Below, piece after piece: positions 25,907-32,050 of a stretch of 46,504 nucleotides of DNA. The notes beneath the pieces were generated by a model. The model saw only the letters and a list, made by a program, of their open reading frames with translations, had not been told where the DNA came from and made no database searches. The DNA is from Bacteroides cellulosilyticus DSM 14838 (lineage in GTDB: Bacteria; Bacteroidota; Bacteroidia; Bacteroidales; Bacteroidaceae): assembly GCF_000158035.1 (NCBI RefSeq), contig NZ_EQ973490.1, positions 1,576,886-1,623,389 of the forward strand. Reading direction: 5' to 3'. Both the position numbers and the translations under genes were made by a program. The stretch's first letter is position 1. The number at the start of each line of letters is the position of its first letter.

Positions 25907-26386
25907 TTAATAATCATACTTTTTCCAGTCCGCCGATATATCCATATCTTTCGTTGCTGTAAAAGTATAACTATGCAGGCGATTTGTATCAGAGAAAGTT
26001 TTGATGGCCGCTCCAGAATCTAGATAGAACCCTATACAATAATAATGGGTTACACTATAATCACCTACGATTTCATCTCCTTCAGCATAGATAGTTACCT
26101 CTTCACCATATTTTACAGTCTTCGTTTGCGATGTGTACGACAAACTTCCGGAGCTGAATCCTATTTTCCCTTTTCCTCCCGTAGCACCACCGGTACTGGA
26201 AGATAATCTGATGGTTACTTGTGAAGGAGCACCATCAGGATTTGCTTCTCCACTAAATGAAGCATATATATGTTGTTGACGATAATCATCAACTTCCCTA
26301 TCATCAAGATAATTACGAGTAGATATGAGTTTACCACTCTTGTCATACCACCCAAGAAATTGATTGTTGTTGCCAGGAATAGCCAT
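25907..26386 (-). CDS. Secreted repeat protein fragment (InlB B-repeat-like), 5' part missing
   Basis: The frame stays open upstream of the ATG at 26386 through YKIYTPDYV to about 26415, where base composition changes abruptly, so this is probably the 3' part of a longer gene. Visible features: QFLGWYDKSGKLIS (as in Listeria-Bacteroides/InlB B repeats), a Gly-rich linker (TGGATGGKGKIGF) and a beta domain with KYGEEVTIYAEGDE and SYTFTATKDMDISADW, the usual end of such repeats. No signal peptide remains. AT-rich. The function of the parent protein is unknown, likely cell-surface. Confidence 0.55.
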   Translation of the reverse strand: MAIPGNNNQFLGWYDKSGKLISTRNYLDDREVDDYRQQHIYASFSGEANPDGAPSQVTIRLSSSTGGATGGKGKIGFSSGSLSYTSQTKTVKYGEEVTIYAEGDEIVGDYSVTHYYCIGFYLDSGAAIKTFSDTNRLHSYTFTATKDMDISADWKKYDY

Positions 26387-26715
26387 TACATAATCAGGTG
26401 TATATATTTTATAGGTAACCGTTCGAACCCCTCGCGGATATGCCGCCGCGAACGGATCTCCCGGTATCGTTCCTCCGTCACCGGGTCGCGGGTCACGTAA
26501 ACCACCCTGAACCCGTTACCCGTGCTGTCCCTGACCTGCACGTGCCCGATTATCTCCCTTGATTTGTTTATGCTGTTGTCCATCGTTTCGATACTGTCGG
26601 GTATGCAGCCCTTTACCAGACCCACGATAATGACAACGGCGACGATAAATGCCCAGGGGCCTATCGCCGCCGCGACGAACACGAGTTCATCGGCTTTTCT
26701 CCAGAATTTACTCAT
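26386..26715 (-). CDS. Small membrane protein of a mobile element, C-terminus probably replaced
   Basis: 109 residues with one N-terminal transmembrane helix (AAAIGPWAFIVAVVIIVGLV), a Cys and a soluble tail (IGHVQVRDSTGNGFRVVYVTRDPVTEERYREI). Third codon positions are strongly G/C up to about EGFER (26418); the last residues (LPIKYIHLIM) are AT-coded and lie in the neighbouring piece of DNA, so the native C-terminus is probably lost. The start overlaps the end of the MutS-I-like gene by 8 bases. Family not recognised; gene order suggests an integrative or mobilisable element. Confidence 0.55.
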   Translation of the reverse strand: MSKFWRKADELVFVAAAIGPWAFIVAVVIIVGLVKGCIPDSIETMDNSINKSREIIGHVQVRDSTGNGFRVVYVTRDPVTEERYREIRSRRHIREGFERLPIKYIHLIM

Positions 26716-27010
26716 CCATTCTCATCATGTGGCGGCCGGATGCTCCCCGGACATCGGACACGCAGACCGTGTAGCCAGCATCCAGCAGCCGGTTACGACA
26801 TGCTTCCATGTCCGCCTCGGGAATCCTGACGGCAGGAATCCGCGCGGCGGTGATATTGAATGACGGCACGCCGGTTGTCCGGGTAAGTGTCCGGGCATCG
26901 TCGTAATACGCCTCGTAGGATTCGTCTACATGGAAGAATACCAGGGCATCCGTTCCATGCCTCTCTTTCATCCGCTTGTAACATTGTTCGATTAAAGACT
27001 CTTTTTTCAT
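26708..27010 (-). CDS. Stand-alone MutS domain-I-like protein of a mobile element
   Basis: A 100-residue product. The segment DALVFFHVDESYEAYYDDARTLTRTTGV follows the MutS N-terminal domain pattern (FFrmGDFYEmFyeDA, then hydrophobic strand), and the C-terminal part (ACRNRLLDAGYTVCVSDV) resembles the alternating strand/helix end of that domain. Nothing of the MutS connector, lever or ATPase domains is present. Such short proteins occur in Bacteroidales conjugative elements; their role is not known to me. The ATG at 27010 was chosen over an upstream start at 27115 because the product begins MKKESLIEQ and a -7 box lies at 27113-27120. Confidence 0.6.
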   Translation of the reverse strand: MKKESLIEQCYKRMKERHGTDALVFFHVDESYEAYYDDARTLTRTTGVPSFNITAARIPAVRIPEADMEACRNRLLDAGYTVCVSDVRGASGRHMMRMDE

Positions 27011-27112
27011 AAATATACGAGGTTTTATATGACACCCAAACACCGGGCGTGCTCCCATGTAATTCAATACCCGGTATTTTGCCCGAATAACATATACGGG
27101 CGTTGCCACACG

Positions 27113-27120
27113 CAAATATA
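27113..27120 (-). promoter_or_regulatory. -7 box (TATATTTG) for the MutS-I-like gene
   Basis: On the minus strand TATATTTG matches TAnnTTTG exactly and lies about 100 bases upstream of the ATG at 27010. The leader between contains imperfect GGGC/CCCG inverted segments (CCCGTATATG...GGGCAAAATACCGGG). Confidence 0.4.
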
Positions 27121-27229
27121 TGATATTTACGGCATAAAAAACATTTTCTTCCTGCTATTCTACGTTTTCATACTCACCTCCTTTCTGCTGATACCGGTAT
27201 GTCGCGGCCATGAAGGCGCCCCGGCCTTT

Positions 27230-27343
27230 TTACCGGGCGGCGGCGCCGAGGGACTGCCGGGCCTTCTCTATCGAGGAAACGGCATTGTCCATCGAGCCTA
27301 TGGCTTCCTGCATCTTGTCGCCGCGTGCACTCCACTGTAATGT
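27230..27343 (-). pseudogene. C-terminal stump of a GC-rich mobile-element gene
   Basis: On the minus strand the frame reads LQWSARGDKMQEAIGSMDNA, then a helical Glu/Lys/Ala-rich end (SSIEKARQSLGAAAR) and a TAA at 27230-27232. G/C third positions match the neighbouring GC-rich genes. The 5' part is missing: upstream of 27341 the bases belong to the HAD gene in a different frame. It looks like an amphipathic C-terminal helix of a larger protein; identity unknown. Confidence 0.5.
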
Positions 27344-27533
27344 AATCTTTCATCTTTAACTGTTCCGCCAAAGGAGCGATGCCGTAGGTGGGGCGGCCTG
27401 AGGCCAATACCAATCGTACACCGCTTTGTTGCAGGTGCAACAAGGTACGGAGATTGCGCGGTGAAATTTCTTTCTTCGAGTTGGTCAAGGTTCCGTCCAA
27501 ATCGAGGACGAGCAGGCGATAGTCTTGTCTCAT
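27342..27533 (-). pseudogene. Cof-type HAD hydrolase, truncated after ~64 residues
   Basis: From ATG 27533 the product starts MRQDYRLLVLDLDGTLTNS with the HAD nucleophile motif, followed by motif II (LVLASGRPTYG) and AEQLKMKDY. Family members of this Cof/YidA class are about 260-270 residues long and continue with the cap domain. Here the frame runs after KDY into foreign GC-rich sequence (junction about 27341) and ends nonsensically at 27174. No other part of the gene is found in the window. The intact N-terminus and divergent promoter show the gene was functional before the truncation. Confidence 0.75.
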
Positions 27534-27548
27534 TGCTTTGAAATATAT

Positions 27549-27571
27549 TATTTTTGAAAGGGACAAAGATA
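27549..27571. promoter_or_regulatory. Overlapping divergent -7 boxes between HAD fragment and mnmA
   Basis: Plus strand: TATTTTTG at 27549-27556, 50 bases before the mnmA ATG. Minus strand: TATCTTTG at 27571-27564, about 30 bases before the HAD ATG. Both fit TAnnTTTG; -33 boxes are weak. Confidence 0.35.
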
Positions 27572-27605
27572 GAGTTTTCTCAGGATGAAACATTATTTTT
27601 GTAGC

Positions 27606-28658
27606 ATGAAGTCAAAAGAACGTGTATTATTGGGGATGAGCGGTGGTACGGACAGTTCCGTTGCTGCCATGAGATTGCAGGATGCAGGTTATGAAGTCAC
27701 CGGTGTGACATTCCGTTTCTACGAGAAGGATGGAGCGACGGAATATCTGGATGATGCCCGTGCCTTGGCTTCGAGGCTGGGAATAGAACATATTACCTAT
27801 GATGCCCGTGAGATGTTTCGTTCGCGTATTATCCGTTACTTTATAGATGAATACCTGGCAGGACATACCCCTGTGCCTTGTACTCTTTGCAACAACGAGC
27901 TGAAATGGACACTTTTGGCTAAAATTGCCGATGAAAAGGGTATTTATTGGATTTCTACCGGACACTATGTGCGCAAAATTCTACAAGGCGGAAAGTATTA
28001 TATGGCTCCTGCGGCAGACAGGGATAAGGACCAGACTTTTTTCCTGTGGGGCTTGAAGCAGGATATCATACAGCGTATGCTGCTACCTATGGGGGACATT
28101 ACAAAGGTGGAAGCACGTGCCTTTGCAGCGGCTCGTGGATTTCATGGGGTGGCAACAAAGAAAGACAGTATCGGCGTATGCTTCTGTCCGCGGGACTATC
28201 GTTCTTTTCTGCGACGTGAGGCAGGTGCCCAAAAACTGCCCAATAAGGGGAAATTCATCGATGAAAACGGTTGTTTTTTAGGGTGGCATGAAGGGTATCC
28301 TTTTTATACGATAGGGCAGCGTAGAGGGCTGGGTATCCAGATGAACAGGGCTGTATTTGTCAAGGAGATCTCAGTAGAGAGAAATGAGGTGGTGCTTGCT
28401 CCTTTAGCATCCTTATATAAACAGGAGATGTGGTTGAAAGGATGGAACTTAGTGGAGGAGAGTCGTGTGTTGCAGGCAAAGGAGGTCATCGTGAAAATAC
28501 GTTACCGCAAGCAGGCAAACCATTGCAGAGTGACGCTTGCTGCCGGCGATTTGTTGCATGTCCAGTTGACAGAGCCTTTGGAATCCATTGCTGCAGGGCA
28601 GGCGGCGGCTTTTTATGCGGAGGACGGCTTGTTGTTGGGCGGCGGAATTATTATATGA
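27606..28658 (+). CDS. mnmA: tRNA 2-thiouridylase MnmA
   Basis: About 350 residues: an N-terminal PP-loop [12 protein letters not shown] (ATP pyrophosphatase; usual form SGGVDSS), the first catalytic Cys in [12 protein letters not shown], the motif ISTGHYVRK, and the second Cys in [13 protein letters not shown], followed by C-terminal beta domains ([15 protein letters not shown]). MnmA transfers sulfur to U34 of tRNAs for Lys, Glu and Gln. Bacteroides often carry more than one copy. The ATG at 27606 gives [14 protein letters not shown]; an upstream ATG at 27585 would add seven residues. Confidence 0.93.
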   Translation: MKSKERVLLGMSGGTDSSVAAMRLQDAGYEVTGVTFRFYEKDGATEYLDDARALASRLGIEHITYDAREMFRSRIIRYFIDEYLAGHTPVPCTLCNNELKWTLLAKIADEKGIYWISTGHYVRKILQGGKYYMAPAADRDKDQTFFLWGLKQDIIQRMLLPMGDITKVEARAFAAARGFHGVATKKDSIGVCFCPRDYRSFLRREAGAQKLPNKGKFIDENGCFLGWHEGYPFYTIGQRRGLGIQMNRAVFVKEISVERNEVVLAPLASLYKQEMWLKGWNLVEESRVLQAKEVIVKIRYRKQANHCRVTLAAGDLLHVQLTEPLESIAAGQAAAFYAEDGLLLGGGIII

Positions 28659-28678
28659 TCTTTAAATAATACTACGAT

Positions 28679-30391
28679 ATGAGGCATACTTTCTATACTT
28701 CCATCTGTTTGTGCAGTTTGTTTTCTTTAGTTTTGTTTGTTATGTGCTTGGCAGGATGTACCGGGCAACAGTCTCCCATTTCTTTTTATCGAAAGCCATT
28801 GATGACCCTCGATAGTCTTATTGCACTCCGCCCCCGGTTCCAGGCGGAAAAGGAGCAGGAGATCAAAGCCGCTAAGAAGAAATTGGGCAGTCTTCCCGCA
28901 TCTTCTCCCAAAAGATATGAACTGAATAAAGAGATACAACAGTTGTACCGGGGCTATATTTGTGATTCGCTGATATATTATATTTACGAAAACATTCGGC
29001 TTTCCAGACAGTTGAAAGACCATGAGAAGACATTGGAATCAGAAATGTCATTGGCAGTCTATCTTGCCAAATCGGGAATGTATCTGGAAGCTCTGGTATT
29101 GATGGATTCTATTAAGAGGGCAGATGTTAACGATGAATTGCTTGATCTTTACTATCGGGCTTATAATCTCATCTATCGTCAGAAGGCGTATATCTCTAAA
29201 GACAAGGTACTTGCTGAGCGGGTATTTGCTCCTTTGGCAAAAGTATATCAGGATTCTTTGTTTGCAGTGGTAGATAGCGGCTCTACTATCTATTATGATG
29301 TTCATATTCAGAAATATATGGATGAAAAGAAGTTTACTGAAGCTCTGAAGCTCTCTGAGAACCGCCTGGCAATGCTGACGCCCGGTGACCGGGAATATGC
29401 CGCTGTCTGGTATAATATCGGTGATGTGAAAAATATGATGGGAGATATGACAGGATTCTTTGAGGCAATGATGAATTCTGCTATAGAAGATATGAAACAT
29501 TGTATCAAGGATCATGCTTCACTGCACCGCATAGCCCGTACCTTGTACGACTGGGATGAGGTGTCAAGGGCGGCAAGCTATATACAGATATGTATGGAGG
29601 ATGTGTATTTCTACAATGCCAATTTGCGCAGTTTGCAGATAGCCAAGACTTTGCCTGTAGTGACTCAGGCTTATGAAAAGAAAAACCAGAGTTATATAAT
29701 GAGCTTGCGTACCAAGGTAGTGGTTATCTTTCTGCTGCTGTTTTTCTGTGTGGGCATATTGATTGTCGTGGTGGTACAGAAGAACAAGCTCTCTCGTATG
29801 CATCGTAAGTTGCAGGAGTCTAATGATAGTCTGAATGTATTAAGCCATAAATTGGCGGATGCAAATACTCATCTGAATGAAGTCAATAACGAGTTAGTGG
29901 AGAATAACTATATCAAGGAAAATTATGTGGCGCACTTTATCAGATTAAGTTCCGAGTACATAGGGAAGAACCAAAAGTTTAGGCTGGAAGTAAACAAGGC
30001 CTTGAGAAAAGGTAAGGTAGAGGATGCTTTGCGTATGACCCTGTATGCCGGTACGGATGATGAAGAGTTGGAAGAGTTTTATGCTAACTTTGATGAGGCA
30101 TTTCTTTCCATATTTCCCCATTTCATCGAAGAATATAATAAACTTATGGCTGAAGAGAACCGGGTGGTTCTGACTGACAAGCAGAAAGAACGGAAAATGT
30201 TGACCTCCGAATTGCGGGTTTTTGCCTTGATAAGACTGGGGTTCAATGATAGTGCAACCATTGCCCGGATGCTCCGTTATTCCATAAACACGATTTATAA
30301 TATACGCTCTAAAGTCAAGAATAAGGCAATTGTTTCCAAAGACTCTTTTGAATCGTTGATTATGAAAATCGGTATGCTTTCTATGGAATAG
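28679..30391 (+). CDS. DUF6377-type membrane-bound transcriptional regulator
   Basis: 570 residues: a lipoprotein-like signal (LFVMCLAGC), an all-helical TPR-like periplasmic region (residues ~40-335), one transmembrane helix near 344-365 (VVVIFLLLFFCVGILIVVVV), a coiled coil, and a cytoplasmic C-terminus with a LuxR-like helix-turn-helix (ELRVFALIRLGFNDSATIAR, then SINTIYNIRSKVKNKA). This is the architecture of DUF6377 regulators found beside SusC/SusD loci. It probably senses a glycan-related signal across the inner membrane and controls the sulfatase-susC-susD genes that follow. 21 bases after mnmA; it may be partly co-transcribed with it. Confidence 0.88.
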   Translation: MRHTFYTSICLCSLFSLVLFVMCLAGCTGQQSPISFYRKPLMTLDSLIALRPRFQAEKEQEIKAAKKKLGSLPASSPKRYELNKEIQQLYRGYICDSLIYYIYENIRLSRQLKDHEKTLESEMSLAVYLAKSGMYLEALVLMDSIKRADVNDELLDLYYRAYNLIYRQKAYISKDKVLAERVFAPLAKVYQDSLFAVVDSGSTIYYDVHIQKYMDEKKFTEALKLSENRLAMLTPGDREYAAVWYNIGDVKNMMGDMTGFFEAMMNSAIEDMKHCIKDHASLHRIARTLYDWDEVSRAASYIQICMEDVYFYNANLRSLQIAKTLPVVTQAYEKKNQSYIMSLRTKVVVIFLLLFFCVGILIVVVVQKNKLSRMHRKLQESNDSLNVLSHKLADANTHLNEVNNELVENNYIKENYVAHFIRLSSEYIGKNQKFRLEVNKALRKGKVEDALRMTLYAGTDDEELEEFYANFDEAFLSIFPHFIEEYNKLMAEENRVVLTDKQKERKMLTSELRVFALIRLGFNDSATIARMLRYSINTIYNIRSKVKNKAIVSKDSFESLIMKIGMLSME

Positions 30392-30546
30392 ACAGCCTTT
30401 TTGTCTTCTTTTTCTTTCTTTCTAATCTCATTCTTTCTATATGTGAAGAATGGGCAATTATCTGTTGATCATTCGTTTGCGTGGTATAGAAATTTCATTT
30501 TACCTCATTTTAATCTCATTGCCGGAATACGGTTCCCTTTTCCTTC

Positions 30547-30554
30547 TACTTTTG
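30547..30554 (+). promoter_or_regulatory. -7 box (TACTTTTG) before the sulfatase gene
   Basis: TACTTTTG matches TAnnTTTG and is identical to the box before the GH89 gene (14299-14306). It lies only 22 bases before the sulfatase ATG at 30576. Confidence 0.4.
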
Positions 30555-30575
30555 CTTCATCCAAAAATAATCATT

Positions 30576-32027
30576 ATGAGAGACATGAAAAACTATCTGA
30601 ATCTGGTTTGGGGAGGTTTGTTGGGAACTGTCGGAGTTTCTTGTACAGAGGCCACTCCTACCAAGAGTGAAAAACCTAACTTCGTCTTTATCTATATGGA
30701 CGATATGGGCTATTCGGATGTCAGCTGCTATGGTGAAACCAGGTGGACTACTCCGAATATAGATGCATTGGCAGCAGAGGGTATCAAGTTTACGGACTGT
30801 TATGCCGCGTCACCGATTTCAAGTCCTTCCCGTGCAGGTTTTCTGACGGGACGCTATCCGGCACGTATGGGTATTCAAGGAGTGTTCTATCCAGACAGCT
30901 ATACGGGTATGGCACCGGAGGAAGTGACTATGGCAGAAGTTCTCAAAGTGCAGGGGTATGCAACTGCCTGTATTGGGAAGTGGCATTTGGGAAGCCGTGA
31001 AAAATATCTGCCTTTACAGCAAGGTTTCGACGAATACTTTGGCATACCGTACAGTAATGACATGAGTGCCCAAGTGTATCTGCGGGGGAATGAGGTGGAG
31101 GAGTTTCATATTGATATCAACAATGTAACCAAGAAATATACGGAGGAAGCAGTCGATTATATCCGTAGAAAAGCGGATCAGCCTTTTTTTCTCTTCTTGG
31201 CACATAGCATGATGCATGTTCCTATCTACGTTTCCGACGAGTTTGCCGGTAAATCCGGTGCAGGTATCTATGGTGATGCTGTATTGGAAGTGGATTGGAG
31301 TGTAGGGAGGATAATGGAAACACTTCGGGAGTTGGGATTAGATGACAATACGCTGGTAGTGTTTACCAGTGATAACGGTCCGTGGTTACAGGAAGGGCCA
31401 TTGGGAGGCAGGGCTTTGCCTTTGCGTGAAGGTAAGACCACTGCCTTTGAAGGTGGAGTACGTGTGCCTTGCATCGCTTATTGGAAAGGGCAGATTAAGC
31501 CGGTGGTAAATACGGATGTGGTGAGTCTGCTTGACTGGTTTCCTACTGTGACTGCTCTTAGCGGAGGTATTCTGCCCGATGTACGTTTGGATGGCTATGA
31601 TTTGACTGCTGTACTGAATGGAACCGGTAAACGTGCCAGTGAAGACTATGCCTATTTCCGTAACAATCGTGATATAACCGATTACCGTTCCGGCGACTGG
31701 AAAATCTCTCTTCCTGCCCCTGGTATTAAAGGAAATTTCTGGAGAGCTTCGACTGCGGAGCATGATACATTACTTTTCAATCTTCGTGAAGATATAGGTG
31801 AACGTTACAACTTGTATCGTAAATATCCCGGTAAAGCCAAAGAAATGTTGCAAAAATTGCAGGAGTACACCAGAAATTTCGGAGAGATTCCTCCCGGCCT
31901 GGTTATGACTGGTAATGATGCTTCCAAGTATTTGCGCAAGCAGCGCCAAGAGGCCAAGGAGCAGGCTAAGGCTGGAGGTTTAAAAGATAAAAGTACGGAA
32001 ACAGACGGATTTATAAACGTACAATAA
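30576..32027 (+). CDS. Ser-type sulfatase (family S1)
   Basis: About 484 residues with an N-terminal signal/lipoprotein-like segment (WGGLLGTVGVSC). PNFVFIYMDDMGYSDVSCYG is the metal-binding entry of S1 sulfatases; the modification motif is SSPSRAGFLTG with Ser82 as formylglycine precursor, so an anSME-type maturase elsewhere is required. Further motifs: GKWHLGS, FTSDNGPW and GGVRVPCIAYW. The frame extends upstream to 30450, but ATG 30576 follows a -7 box. Similar enzymes act on host sulfated glycans (mucin, glycosaminoglycans), though marine-type substrates are also possible. The cognate glycan is not evident. Confidence 0.93.
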   Translation: MRDMKNYLNLVWGGLLGTVGVSCTEATPTKSEKPNFVFIYMDDMGYSDVSCYGETRWTTPNIDALAAEGIKFTDCYAASPISSPSRAGFLTGRYPARMGIQGVFYPDSYTGMAPEEVTMAEVLKVQGYATACIGKWHLGSREKYLPLQQGFDEYFGIPYSNDMSAQVYLRGNEVEEFHIDINNVTKKYTEEAVDYIRRKADQPFFLFLAHSMMHVPIYVSDEFAGKSGAGIYGDAVLEVDWSVGRIMETLRELGLDDNTLVVFTSDNGPWLQEGPLGGRALPLREGKTTAFEGGVRVPCIAYWKGQIKPVVNTDVVSLLDWFPTVTALSGGILPDVRLDGYDLTAVLNGTGKRASEDYAYFRNNRDITDYRSGDWKISLPAPGIKGNFWRASTAEHDTLLFNLREDIGERYNLYRKYPGKAKEMLQKLQEYTRNFGEIPPGLVMTGNDASKYLRKQRQEAKEQAKAGGLKDKSTETDGFINVQ

Positions 32028-32050
32028 CTGTTGAACTTAAATTAATACAC

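Larger units (their letters stand above)
26415..27343 (-). mobile_element. GC-rich mobile-element remnant, truncated at both ends
   Basis: From about 26415 to 27341 the sequence is markedly richer in G+C than both flanks, and all reading frames are on the minus strand: the C-terminal stump of one gene, a promoter-bearing gap, a MutS-domain-I-like gene and a small membrane protein. On the left it abuts AT-rich DNA in mid-gene. On the right it abuts a truncated HAD gene at a TGTAATGTAAT junction (27336-27346). No integrase, relaxase or inverted repeat is inside, so it is a fragment. Confidence 0.5.

Noticed and set aside
30450..30575. N-terminal extension of the sulfatase
   Set aside because: It would run over a -7 promoter box and put 42 unusual hydrophobic residues before the normal signal peptide.
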